From: Petrosia ficiformis
Taxonomy: Eukaryota; Porifera; Demospongiae; Haplosclerida; Petrosiidae
DNA: 64,000 bases
Assembly: GCA_947044365.1 (NCBI GenBank)
Contig: OX345639.1
Coordinates: forward strand, 8,446,718 to 8,510,717
Direction of reading: 5' to 3'
Shown piece by piece: positions 47,549 to 59,620 of the stretch. Within the stretch, counting starts at the first letter, position 1; every line of letters starts with the position of its first letter. The position numbers and the translations under genes are program-made. The notes under the pieces were generated by a model that saw only the letters and a program-made list of their open reading frames with translations, searched no databases and was not told the DNA's origin.

Positions 47549-50194
47549 TCAAAGTTCCTCATGAGCAGCAATATCTCCTCTTCTACCACTTCTCTTTTGT
47601 GGATTACCGTTGGCAATGAAAGAAAGAATTCTCTCCTCTGTTTCAAGATGGTTCCGTTGATTGACAATCTCCTATGCAAACAAATAATTATGATAATTTA
47701 TAATTAATGTGTAATGTATTCAATTATGTACCTGTCTAGCATTAAAACTGTCAAAGGGAACTTTCAATATTCCACGATAATACTTAACATTACTGGCCAT
47801 TGTAGTATCAGAAGGTTCTAATACACGAAATGTTGCTGCAGCTTCTGCAGCTTTATCTAAAAGTTCCACTGAGAATTAAAAAAATTAAAAGGATAGCATA
47901 AATACAAATAGTTACACTACCAAAACAACAGACAGACAGAAAATGCAAGAGTGTAGACAAAGAAGGAGCTTTAACCAACCCACAAATTCTTAATTAATTG
48001 CCGTGTACAAAATGGGTATAAAAAGTCCCGTAATTTATAACTGCTAACTTCGAAAACATTTTCAACACCCCTATAATGTATACACTCACATTTGAAGTAG
48101 CTAAATTGAAGATGATGAAAATGTCCTGGAAGATATCTATCATAATAGTCACCATTAACTGTTGCCATCCAATTGTGGCAATTAGTGCGACACTTCAAAT
48201 GGTTTTGAATTATAACTTTCAAAAGTTGATAATATTCCATTGCATCAGGAAGCATTTCAATATCTTCTAGTAACACAACCTGTTCTTCTGTAAACCCATT
48301 TTGCGTAAAATTCACATAAACAACATCTTCACACATTAGTAGACAATCGTTAAGTGCTGTCTCATACTGCTCCAAAGCTTGTTCAAGAAGATCACTGGAT
48401 TCTAACCACTTATCCTTACTATATGCAGCCCTAGCAGCTTCGTAGGTTATTTGGTGTGTTTTCATTCCTGGTTCTCTGTACAGAAATTCAGTTTGTGCAA
48501 GTTCTAAATGCTTTCTATAGTAGGAAATGCTGGTTATGATCATCGTGTCATTAGGATTATAGAAATAATATGTGAATGCACATTTAGCACCTTCCTCTAA
48601 GTTCTCCAACTATAATTATAAAAATTAATAATATTACAACTATAATCAGAGAATTTCTGACCTGATAATAAGCATAGTGTAAGTATGAATATGGAACACG
48701 AGTTTTGAATTTCTGCAACACCAGTGGATCGGGATTTCTTAGTTTACGAGGCAGGTTTTTCTTCTTACATTGATCAATACATTGTGCCTTAGCAGCATAC
48801 GTAAGGAACTGTTGAAGTAGAGGATCTTTGAAACTGAATTTGTCAACTAGTATTTTCTCTCTTATGTTGAGTTGAAGCTCTAAATGATATAATTATCAAA
48901 TGCTTATTTAATTTCTGGTAATAGTACTACATGATTACTGGATGGAGATATAATAATACTAATTCTAATGAAGGAGTTGGTAAAGAGTTACAAAACATTT
49001 TATATAGTGCATGTTTCCAAACAAACCTGTATTTTTGCACTTTTCCAAACAGTGTCTGGTCTGTTCCTCATACTGTGCAAAAAGCTCCAAAGCTTTTTCC
49101 ATGGAATCTATTGCATTCTGCCAGTTCTTGTCTGTGTACTGTTCCATACCAACACTCCACAAGTCTTCTAAACTAGGTTCTTCACCAAGAACTACTCCAT
49201 TCTGAGACATAAATTAGACAAAATTATTCTCCATTTTGAATACTTTATTAAATATTATTTGACTTACTCGTTCGATTTTGATAAGACGAATGTAAAAGAC
49301 TAATGTTGAATTTGGTGCAATAAGTTTGCCAACTCCTCTTTCTCCATATCCCAGATGAGGAGGAATAGTGATTTTACGACGTTCCCATAAGCAAGTGCCC
49401 ATTAATCCTCGATCCATTCCTGCTATTATACGGCCATGTCCAAGTGCAACAATGTATGGAGAATTATAGTCAAAACTATGGAAAGAGTAAAAAAACTAGC
49501 TAGGCACAGAGCCACTCTTCACTTGGAAGAAGGAACTACATCATACACCATTGTCTTGTTGTATGTTGCAGCTTTGTAATTTTGTAATACTAGTATGAAG
49601 TATGTACAATACAAGATTATGGACCAGCTCCACCCAAGTTATAGCTTTAGTTTAACCCAAATGGTGCATTACAAAACAATAATGCAGGGTATTGATATAA
49701 TACTCTATAATAATATTTTGTAGCAATAGTTTTATTCATTATAAAATTAATGCTCTTGAAATACCTTTGACCAAACACTTGTCCATTATGACCCAGTCGA
49801 CCAACATAATGATAGTGAATTATATCACCAGTTTCAGCTTGGTATTTGCACTCCTGTGGCATAAATGTAGTCACAAAACTCAGTCCATCACCCAAATCAA
49901 CTAAAATAATCAAAGACGTGTATAATAATTTTGATAAACATCATAGGGTCTGAGTTTGAAATTACTAAACAGTCATAAATAACACATTTGTTGTAATTTG
50001 TTACACAGTCCAACTATGTAATTCCAGTGGTACTTTTTTGTTCTACAATATCACCATTTTTGTCGTAAACTTATAAACTACTTCCACATACCCAAATACG
50101 GTTTTACATGCAAGGAATTATTTATCCTCATACCTTCTCCTTTCACTCCAAGAGGAATAAAACACAGAGACAACAGAACCAAGTCAACCAACAT
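47549..50194 (-). CDS. FKBP prolyl isomerase fused to CRTAP/leprecan domain, HEEL C-terminus
   Basis: Exons 50194-50134, 49900-49765, 49475-49268, 49201-49027, 48879-48662, 48609-48090, 47868-47732 and 47671-47549 join in phase to 525 residues. Residues 1-19 are a signal peptide (MLVDLVLLSLCFIPLGVKG). Residues 25-135 form an FKBP domain (IIHYHYVGRLGHNG, SFDYNSPYIVALGHGRIIAG, IPPHLGYGERGVG, LVFYIRLI) with most active-site positions kept. Residues 140-490 match the leprecan/CRTAP helical domain (LWSVGMEQYTDKNWQNAIDS, VPYSYLHYAYYQ, LVFDP-like YYFYNPNDTM) with four CxxxC motifs (CLEKC, CIDQC, CLLMC, CRTNC). No 2OG-Fe(II) hydroxylase domain follows. The end HEEL is an ER-retention signal of the type in FKBP10. 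Likely role: ER collagen-type proline isomerisation and scaffold for prolyl hydroxylation. Confidence 0.88.
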
Positions 50195-50329
50195 TATAAT
50201 TATTTTACGAAATTGTCGCGCACAATAGAACGTGCAACAAAAGAGAGTAAGCCCCTAATAATTAATTAGGTGCGCGTAGCTGGGCCATAGGCTATGGGCC
50301 GGGCCGGGCCGGGTTGTGGGGGGTGTGGG
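50195..50329. promoter_or_regulatory. divergent promoter with G-quadruplex-type tract
   Basis: Only 135 bp separate the FKBP-CRTAP ATG (minus) from the chosen GALNT ATG (plus), so both promoters must overlap. The right half is strikingly GC-rich: GGGCCGGGCCGGGCCGGG at 50296-50313 fits a four-run G-quadruplex pattern, followed by GGGGGG and GGG runs. No TATA box is evident. Confidence 0.65.
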
Positions 50330-52310
50330 ATGTTGTACATGGTATGGAAGGCTAAAATGAGATTCAAGTTGAAAACATTTGTGTCTACACTTGTCCTTTT
50401 GACACTGGTTGTTTGTATGATCTTTCTTATCTCTGTATACTGGCCTAAAGATGAACATGTAGTGAGTACATCGATATTTGATAATGTAGCTACGCAATCA
50501 AACGTGGTGTTGGTTTTAGTCTGGTGAAAATATTTATATAATAATTATAATTTATATATATTTATGTTATATATAATTATTACAATTATGGTGTAATTAT
50601 TATAGATCTAATATTATTCACAGTATGACCATAGGACACCAGACAGAGTTGGAAGAGATGACGTACCCATAGCTGGTACTCCAAACATGGCCGATTTTAA
50701 TGAAACAGCATACATATTTGGAGAATCAAAAGACAAAGATGCATACAAGAAGAATGCATTCAATCAAGCTGCCAGTGATAAACTGAAAAGTGACAGACAA
50801 ATCCCAGATACAAGACATAATTGGTGAGAAGAACATTAATAATATTATACATAAGTGTAGTCTCACGTAGCCAGACCCAACCCTTTGCTACACGACAGGA
50901 AGGGTCTGGTGGACTTACTGTACATCAGTTCGTCAAGTGTTTATGAATGATGGTGAAAAGATAAGTAGGTGAGGCTACCGCTATATAACTGCTAATGATA
51001 TTCATAGACCATGTGTGTGTATGTGTGTGTGTAATATCATTGGAGGTTTATGAATATCATTGGCAGTTTGTAACCCACTTATCGCTCACTGAAATTCAGT
51101 GAAAACACTTGACGAACTGATGTACAGTAAGTCCACCAGACCCTTCCCATTGCACAGCAGAGGTTGGGCCTGGCTATGCAAGACTAACATAGGTGCATAG
51201 TCTTCACCAATTTTTCTGATTTCCGCATACACTTCAAAACCTGTGTTTACAGTAATACTATTGTTGGCAAAACAATTACCATTACTTCTTTGTTTACTAT
51301 GAATTGTGGTGACTTTTAAAGGACAGGAAATTATTCCTTTTTATCAAATAAAGATAGGAAGTAATAATACTATACTATATGTTACTATAAAATTTGATGA
51401 ACATTATGTAGTCTAAATGTAATGAAACAGATCACAGATGGCATCCATGATTTTAAAACATTCTTTCTAAGTGCTGTGTGATTTACATTTTGGTATACTA
51501 CAATGTACTGTTGTATTTATGTTCTATCCATAGGTGTTATAATCAAATATACAGTCAAAACCTACCCACTACATCAGTAATAATATGCTACCATAATGAA
51601 GCAAGATCTACCTTACTGAGAACTATCATAAGGTGATTTACCTGACCTACCACTGCATAATGAAATTCAATTTGAATCTGTTCACAACCACAATGACGAA
51701 TGTGATGACTTTATATGTTTATATATATATTATATCTATATATGCAGTATTTCCCCTAAAGGATAGTACCATGGTGCTCCCCCACCCTCTTGCCCCCACA
51801 TCCTTTAATTTAAAGTTTATCCCTAAAAACACTGTTTTATAACACTGATTGAACATTGTTGACCAAACGTCATGTACCACTGATGCACTCCCCCACCCTT
51901 AATATTTATCCTGGGAGAAACACTGATATATGTAATATATAAAACATGGCTTCAAGGTCTGTATCTGCAATATCAGCCCTTCACCCCTCGATAGCAGCCC
52001 TCGGCTTCACCTCGGGCTACTATCTTTGATATTGCAGATACACACCAAGAAGCCATGTTATATATAATATATTCTATACCTAACATGTACATCAATGTTA
52101 CCTGACATCTATGGTTCTACGCACCTTTTTCCATTTGTAAATAACTTGTCTCCAACTCTTTTCAATTTACAACTTGACTGTGCATGCTCAGACTGATGCA
52201 ATCTATTATGAATATCATTATATCAGCCCTGTGGTTTCATATCCACCTGTGGTTGGGTATATATTGCGTATATAACACCTGTCGGTAACTTTGATGTGGC
52301 TGTTAGCTAT

Positions 52311-52355
<45 letters not shown>

Positions 52356-54068
52356 TATATATATATAATTATGTATATATCAGGGTAGCATAGTTAAAAA
52401 TATGACCTCATCAAAAATTTAATGAGTTTCAGCAAGAGTATATAATAGTATATATAGTCTATTATGTACTCTTGGTTTCAGTGAAAACAATTTGGTAGTA
52501 TGTGTTTGTCATTGTCAAATATCTTTAATCCATCCATTATCCAAGTACTGCAATCATTACTATAATCCTTCTCTCCCTCTGTCTTTACAGTGTGCTAAAT
52601 CGTAGTCCTCCCAATCTTATTCATGAAATAATTCTTGTTGATGACTTTAGTGATGATCGTAAGTATTTTCATTATACATACAATATCATAATTATATACA
52701 TTATGAGCAAACATCCTAATACATGAAATGTAGTGTTTATGGTATGAGTTGTGTTTGATAATTTTAGACAAATTGTTGTTTAATAAAGGTAACTAAACTA
52801 GTGTGTTTGTCCTTTAATCTTTAGAGGTTGATTAATATTGTAATAGGCCGAAGACAAGTGTATTGTGATAAGCCAATATTGTAATAGGCCGAAGACAAGT
52901 GTATTGTGATAAGCCTAAGACAAATATATTGTAATAGGTGAAAACAAGTGTATTGTGATAAGCCTAAGACAAATATATTGTAATAGGCCAAAGACAAATG
53001 TATTGCAGGACAAGTGTCCTTAATTCTGATATTCTATGTCATTCCGTGTGCTTTTCATCAATTCACAATTTTTATGAATCTTTTTTCTACTTTTCTTCAG
53101 CCAATGATGGCAAACTACTTGAGCAAATTCCAAAGGTCAAAACACTAAGAAATGATAAAAGAGAAGGTAAAGTAATCTTGACAAAGGAACCGCAAGATTA
53201 TGTCAAATTGAATGACGAAGTGTCTATTTAACAAGCATTTTCATTTTTCCTTAGTTTGAAAAATGTATAAATGTCATGTAGAAGGGAGTAATGCAAGAAT
53301 AGGGGAAATCCTGAAATTCATCTTAAAACAAAGGTTCCCCCAAATACATGATTTCACTTTAAACAGAGATATATAGAGAAAAAAGTATCCCTATGATTGC
53401 TTTGTGGTGTCCAGCATTCAGTAATCATGGCTGACTTTATCATGAACTATATATATATATATAGTTCAAACCCATGGGAAAGCAATCATAGGGATTCCCC
53501 TACGGGCCATAAAAACGTAATTACAGCAATACAAGCTAAATGATTCAATCAATTGACTATAGTTTGATGCGTCTATTTTGTAGTATAAAATTTCATTAAA
53601 GGGCTACAGTATCAATGACCTTATTAATTTGGTTTCTAAGCTAATACCTAACAGTTAACACCATGCCTTTACATGATTGTAAACATTCTGCATTATTCTC
53701 TGATGCTCATAGTGTGTTTTGTGCAGATTATACTTGTATTGAGTTCCAACATTTCATTACTACCATAGGTCTGGTTCGTTCTAGAATCACTGGAGCTGAC
53801 TATGCTACCGGTCAAGTATTGACATTTCTGGATAGTCATTGTGAATGTAATGTTGGGTGGTTGGAACCATTGCTTCAACGTATTCTACAGGTAAATGAAT
53901 TCAACAACTGAAATTAATTATCAAAAAACTTTGTTTTAAGTGACAGTAATTTAAACTTATGGTATTATAAAATGTTGTAACAGGTATGAAAATAAAGAGT
54001 TTACCTCATGATTTTTTTCAAATTACTGTAACAGCTTGAAAATCCAGGAACCATAATAAAGAGTGTAT

Positions 54069-54115
<47 letters not shown>

Positions 54116-55885
54116 GTTTTGATTCAGGATCGTCATATTATAGTTAGTCCAGTTATTGATGTAATAAACATGGATTCATTTCACTATATTGGAGCATCAT
54201 CTGAACTGAGAGGAGGTAAGTAGTACAACACTATCAAGTAGTAAAGTACATTCACATCAAGTTGACACCTAATTTGTCTGCATGATTGTGCTTACTGCAG
54301 TACTGTGGATTGAATGACACAACAGTGAAAACAGTGTCAATTAACTCATTGTGAACATGCTTTAATAATACACTATTAATAGGTTTTGATTGGAGTTTAC
54401 ATTTCAAATGGGATAGCTTTACACCGGCATTAAGAGCGAAGAGGAAATCACCAATTGATCCAATAAAGTGAGAATTCTCGTATATAAAAGTCACATAAAC
54501 AGTTGTCCATTGATCACCACCTATTATTGTAATCTAGTACATGTGATTGTGTGCTAAGCTTGCGTTTACTGAATATAACATTTTAATAATAATAAATATT
54601 GCATAATGTGCTGCAAACTAGTGTGTGTGCCAAGTGTGGATGTATATAATAATAACGTGCTGCAAAGTGCAAACACAGGGTAGTTTTATCATATGTACTT
54701 GAGTATAACCACATATTATACATTGTGTAATGCATGTAGGACTCCTATGATAGCTGGTGGACTATTCAGTATTGAAAGAAAGAGGTTTATTGAGACTGGG
54801 AAATATGATGCAGAAATGGATATATGGGGAGGAGAAAATTTTGGTATGAACTTTAATTTTGTCTTATAGCAACATTCATCATTTTATAGAAATATCATTC
54901 AGAACATGGATGTGTGGTGGATCAATGGAGATCATTCCTTGTTCTAGAGTCGGACATGTTTTCAGAAAAAGACATCCTTATGTGTTTCCAAAAGGGAATG
55001 CTATTACCTATATAAAGTAAGGAAGTGCAAAGAAAAAAAAAAGTGCCCCTTGTGAGGATCGAACTCACGACCTTCAGATTATGAGACTGACGCGCTGCCT
55101 ACTGCGCTAAAGAGGCACATCTGGTAGCTTTATTTTGACTATTTCGTTTTTTTCTCGATTCAGAAATACTAAGAGAACTGCTGAAGTGTGGATGGACGAT
55201 TATAAGACCTATTACTATGCTGCTAGACCGTCAGCGAAAGGAAGGGATCCTGGCAAGTATGTCTGTGTTTTCATGTTTTATATGAAGTCATTTCCCTCTT
55301 AGTATAGCGGACAGAGTAGCATTAAGGAAACGACTGAACTGTACGTCGTTTGACTGGTACATGAAAAATGTTTACCCTGAACTAAAGTAAGTTATCTTCT
55401 CACTAATGCAGTATGAACCGTTTATTTATTTGGCCCAATCAGAGTTCCAGATAGTAGCATTCAATTTGGAGAAATCAAGCAAGGAGCTTTTTGTTTAGAT
55501 ACTATGGGACATCAGAATTCCGGTACAGTTGGACTCTACTACTGTCACGGATCTTCTGGAAATCAGGTATTATAATTATATAATTTCGATTTTAGCTATA
55601 CAAACAACATTTCCTCAATTATAAATTCAGGGTTGGATGATGGGCTCTCATAAAGAATTGGAAAATCAAAACTTGTGTTTAGAAGGACGTGGATATGTCG
55701 TGTTATTACAAAAGTGTACTAAATTAGAACACCAGAAATGGGAGCATACAAAAGAGGGCTTTCTCAAACATATCGCCTCAGGGCAGTGTTTGAGTAGTAG
55801 TCGTGGACACAAAGAAATGATAATTGAACCATGTGATAAAGGGAAATCAACTCATTTATGGAAAGTCGAGTTGCATAAACCTTAG
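50330..55885 (+). CDS. GALNT-like: polypeptide N-acetylgalactosaminyltransferase (GALNT)
   Basis: Fourteen exons (50330-50461, 50624-50823, 51534-51632, 52591-52658, 53101-53166, 53769-53890, 54128-54215, 54383-54467, 54740-54843, 54890-55016, 55164-55256, 55303-55386, 55443-55566, 55631-55885) join in phase to 548 residues. It is a type II membrane protein: one signal anchor ([20 protein letters not shown]), a stem, a GT-A catalytic domain ([31 protein letters not shown], metal-binding DSH in [35 protein letters not shown]) and a ricin-type lectin tail with QGW, QKW and LWKV positions. It starts mucin-type O-glycosylation in the Golgi. An in-frame upstream ATG at 50294 would add a Gly/Pro/Arg leader from the G-rich tract; I prefer 50330. 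Intron 10 contains an antisense tRNA-Met gene. Confidence 0.93.
50858..51186. mobile_element. MULE-like MITE in GALNT intron 2
   Basis: The ends TAGTCTCACGTAGCCAGACC and the inverse of TAGTCTTGCATAGCCAGGCC are flanked by ACATAAGTG (50849-50857) and ACATAGGTG (51187-51195), 8 of 9 identical. A second inverted pair, AGGGTCTGGTGGACTTACTG, lies just inside both ends. Confidence 0.8.
51945..52085. repeat. foldback repeat in GALNT intron 3
   Basis: Outer arms ATATAAAACATGGCTTC and GAAGCCATGTTATATA enclose a second pair built on TATCTGCAATATCA. In the centre is a TAGCAGCCCTCGGCTTCACC palindrome. It is related to the cluster at 20190-20575. Confidence 0.65.
52314..52375. repeat. (TA)n microsatellite
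   Basis: Almost pure TA repeat of about 60 bp in a GALNT intron, with two short interruptions. Confidence 0.85.
52838..53008 (+). repeat. short minisatellite in GALNT intron 4
   Basis: Several imperfect copies of a unit built from TATTGTAATAGGCCGAAGAC, AAGTGTATTGTGATAAGCC and AAGACAAATATATTGTAATA, arranged head to tail. Non-coding. Confidence 0.7.
53389..53493. mobile_element. CCCTATAATTGC-ended DNA element, deleted copy C
   Basis: Only the ends remain: CCCTATGATTGCTTTGTGGT on the left and GGGAAAGCAATCATAGGG on the right, around a short centre with a TA tract. Ends match 40893-41369, 56058-56507 and 59551-59868. Confidence 0.65.
54071..54112 (+). repeat. (CT)n microsatellite
   Basis: About 20 CT units just before the acceptor of GALNT exon 7 (54128), forming an unusually long polypyrimidine tract. 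Confidence 0.9.
55044..55116 (-). tRNA. tRNA-Met (elongator, anticodon CAT) nested in GALNT intron 10
   Basis: 73 nt. Acceptor arms GCCTCTT and AAGGGGC pair (one G-T), with discriminator A. A box TAGCGCAGTAGGCAGCGCGT, anticodon loop CTCATAA, B box GAGTTCGATCCTC. No intron. It is encoded opposite to GALNT inside a 147-bp intron. An A-run at 55031-55042 on the plus strand supplies a T-run terminator for the tRNA. Confidence 0.95.
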
Positions 55886-56057
55886 TGATTTTATTTTATA
55901 TTAAAATTTAATATGGATTTGAATTACCATCAATCCTCATGCAAACAGAAATTATTATTGATTGTTGTCAAAATATTTTGTATATATATACAAATAATTT
56001 TTGCAGTGCAATAAAATGATACATAACAAAACAAGTGTATATAGAGAAAAAAAAAAT
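55886..56057. other. GALNT 3' flank
   Basis: AT-rich; AATAAAA at about 56010-56016 could serve as a polyadenylation signal. Nothing else seen. Confidence 0.4.
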
Positions 56058-56507
56058 CCCTATATTTGCTTTGTGATGACTATGTATTAAGCATTGCTGG
56101 CGGCACTAGTGTCTCTACCTTTCTGTGTACTCGAAAGCTGGGGCCTGAAGTAAGTGTAAGCCCAATTGCAAACTAAATACACAGATCTCTGATGAACTGA
56201 CTAAAGTACTCCTTCAAGGTTCTAAATGATGACTTCCTCATGAGACTGAAACTCAGCAACTTATCATACTTACTTGTTAAAGATTCCATAATAATATGTA
56301 TACTGTTTCTCTGCTATATACAACTGTTATTAGCAGTTTTACATCCTTTTTGAATCTTCCTGGCTGGTCTGTAGCTCAAACGCGCGTTCTTTACGCGCCA
56401 CGCCCATTAATTGACCGAGCCCCCGGGAATAACGCACTTACGTATACAACGCATAGTCGAACAAGTCACACAAGAATATATTCAACCCCGTGGAAAGCAA
56501 TTATAGG
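56058..56507 (-). mobile_element. CCCTATAATTGC-ended DNA element, copy B
   Basis: Inverse copy of 40893-41369, sharing almost the whole length with small indels. Ends CCCTATATTTGCTTTGTGAT and GTGGAAAGCAATTATAGG. Confidence 0.75.
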
Positions 56508-56965
56508 TATAGCCAACTGTCTACTTCAGTTCACACAACAATCCGATTCACAATTCATTACAAACTATGTATGTTGTATTATAGACCTGGATAATTGTGG
56601 ATAGCCACAGTCATCTGTCTCTGCAGTATATACCTTCAGCTTTTAATGTCTATTAATCGGGGAAACACATCAAAATGATATAATGGGTAGTCCATCAATA
56701 AAACTATAATTATTTGACTCAGGAGAAACACATTAATATTGAACAAATTAGTGGTCCAGCAATAAAAGTATAATTATTTTGACAGACTCTATCTATTAGT
56801 GTTATAATGTATTGATTAAGATCCCCAGTCTACAGTTAACGTTAATCATTCATAATGGATGTAACCAAAATTGGATTGTAATGGCATGATAAAAGTGACA
56901 GAATCCACTGTGCTACCATGCTGATGAGATGATAGTTGATGGAAACAAGGTGAACGTCCAGTTTG

Positions 56966-57385
56966 CTACTGTGAGTGAGATGTTGATGAGACAGTTGCAA
57001 TTGGATAGTGCTTTGCACTACTTTGTTGATTAAAGGGAGGTGGTGGATATCTATTTAGGATGGACTGGGGCTGTGAGAGAGCCATACATATTTGAAGCAA
57101 TACGAAGAGAAAGGCAAATGTGGTGTGTATGCATATATATGGATATGGTGCACTGTGGGGTTGTTGATGTGATGATGAGACAGTGGGATAATTCATTACA
57201 CTACTGTGTTGATTAGATGAGGGCCAAGTGAAATGTGATGGATATCTATTTGGGATGCTCTGGTGCGGTAAATGTGGATGTAATGTCAACTCATGATCAG
57301 GATTCTGTATCTCAGTAAATGATGGATCATTACGTGGTTCCCTAACATCTACAGAAAATTGATGTGATGAGATACAACCTTTCAA
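56966..57385 (-). CDS. hypothetical Ser/Pro/His-rich exon with internal duplication
   Basis: A 139-codon open frame, probably an exon beginning near 57350 after the acceptor TTCTGTAG. It contains two related segments, SIPNRYPSHFTWPSSNQHSS and SILNRYPPPPFNQQSSAKHY, so about 100 bp was duplicated in frame. A hydrophobic stretch (TTFAFLFVLLQICMAL) lies between them. No known domain. I found no partner exon and no clear promoter, so this may be a terminal exon of an unrecognised gene or a chance ORF in a repeat. Confidence 0.3.
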   Translation of the reverse strand: MKGCISSHQFSVDVREPRNDPSFTEIQNPDHELTLHPHLPHQSIPNRYPSHFTWPSSNQHSSVMNYPTVSSSHQQPHSAPYPYICIHTTFAFLFVLLQICMALSQPQSILNRYPPPPFNQQSSAKHYPIATVSSTSHSQ

Positions 57386-58642
57386 CTACACTGTAAAAAC
57401 TTTTTTGACCAATTTTATTGGTTATATGGGTTTTGTTTTCACTTTATCAAACATAAATAATTGTTACGAAGCAAAGAAGCAATTGAAACACACCTATAAG
57501 ACAGGAGTAGTACATGAGTGTATTATACAGTATACAGCAAGAATACATTAAACTATATTAGTAAAGTGCTTATATATATTGTTTTATCATTATTGTTTTA
57601 CTATTCATTCGTGATTTAAAACTAACTGTACACTGTTGAGTTGATTTTTAATATTGTGGGCGTGGCATCTGAAGTACACCTTTTCATTATTAAATGACCA
57701 TACAAATGAGCAATGATATATAATTGTAAAATTATTATAATCTTTCGGCATAATTATTATATTTAGAAAAAAAATTATAGTTTGTATTACTTTAGCAATT
57801 AGTATGTACAACAATTTGTATTTACAATATCAAATAACGTCTGTTGTACCTAAATTACTATGAAATTTTTCATTCTTTATTATGTCATGTACTTTATATA
57901 CTATATAGTCAATAGCAAAAAAAATAAATTACTAAAGTCTGTTCACATTCACGATGTCCTCAAAATTAGGATGTGATTACTTTATATGTAATATAGTGCA
58001 TAGTTTAATGTCACACAGATTATACTGTAACTCAATAATGAAGCTATGGATTGAAATTTGACATACACAAAAAAGAACGGGAAGGTTAATTATATGAAAA
58101 TGGTACAGGTAAAAACACTGTTGGTCATTCCAAACTAAAGTTATGAACATTTTTGTGAGGACAAGGTGAATGTGAATTACCTTTACTTGTAAACATGTTA
58201 CCTAGCAAGAAAAGAAATCAGTAATTGATTTATAATTAGTCTCAGGATCATATTGTGTACATATTTGAAACTCGTGTAGACCAAATGGGGATTAAAATAA
58301 CCCATTAATGTTTACAGAGTACCACATTGAGATGTTATAACTGAAGTGGCTATTTATCAATATTTTCCTATAGCATTATGGACATACAACACTCTCCATT
58401 AATGCAACTACACTGGTGTTTCAGTATATTCAAAATAATAATCACCAAGTTCATGACCAAGTGATACTTAGAAAAGATTGTTTCAAGATGTTGTACCTGT
58501 ACATTCTATATACATGGTGGTTAATTAAAAATTACAGAAGTTATGTTTTTGTTCAATATTAGTTTCAAAAAAAATATCTATATTAAGTGCACAATTAAAG
58601 AGATAATTTAATATGTACCAGTTGCAGAGTAAAACATCTTAA
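57386..58642. other. intergenic with one repeat copy
   Basis: Downstream of the NLR gene. Apart from the interspersed repeat at 57938-58190, no feature is supported. Confidence 0.45.
57938..58190 (+). mobile_element. interspersed repeat, TTCACATTCAC family
   Basis: It starts GTTCACATTCACGATGTCCT and ends AGGTGAATGTGAATTACCTT, so the ends are inverted repeats about 250 bp apart. Relatives at 3671-3920 (inverse) and 23466-23660. Confidence 0.65.
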
Positions 58643-59589
58643 TTAGACTGCATAATTAATTGATTCCAAGCCTTTCTGTTCTCTCTCCCTAGCAGCTTTG
58701 TAGAAAGCCTGTCGTGTAATATATGTTACATTGTTGTAATACAACCTATATAATAGATGTAAATCATAAATACCATTTCAAAATATATTAATGAAATATA
58801 TAATATCTTGGTAAGATTTGTGTTTCTATTCGATAAAATTATTTGTATACATTTCAATACAGTTCTATATTCTAGCTAAACACAAGAGCAGCTAGTCCTA
58901 GTCTATGTTACTATCAGTGTTCTTGTCAGGATTTTAGAAATTGGTGGTGCATGTATAAATTTTAATTGATATTTTCAAATTTTTGTCAAAACATTTTATG
59001 TGTATGGATAATATACTTGAAGCATGCCAAAATTAGCTCAAATGGCCAATCAAAAACTTGTTTAGTGAGCTTGTATTTAGTACAACGTAAGAGAGCATAA
59101 ATAATGTAGTGTAAAGTTTTGTGTTGAGAAGAGATAGTGGTGCAGGTTGAATTCCAGAGCTTAATTGGTGGTAAAAACTGTGTAAATGATGGATGGTTCA
59201 GCACCAACACCAAAAGCCTAGTGAGAATCTATATAAACATTAATAATTAAAACTTGGTCTGATAATGCAGTGCTATAAATATAGTCACAAATCTCTTACA
59301 TAGCCAATAACATCACATTGGTAAAGGCAATTTAAACATTTATACCTGTGTATATTATAAATAAATAAAGTACATTATACATACAAGTGACACAACTTCA
59401 CACCTGATTTGCTTCAGTGAACACGACTTCTTAACAACTTCAGCTAGCTGACTTCCTCCTTTGTCTCCCATGTCATTCTTAGTAACACTACATTAATACC
59501 AGTTTCATAGCCACAGTTTATTGATCACTAATAACATACAACACTTTATGCCTATGATTGCTTTCCCATGGGTTCAATGTATGTACACG

Positions 59590-59620
<31 letters not shown>

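Noticed and set aside
58986..59213. 75-codon minus-strand frame between the last two NLR exons, with a possible acceptor CTCACTAG
   Set aside because: No LRR pattern, and the flanking exons join in phase without it. Probably intronic.
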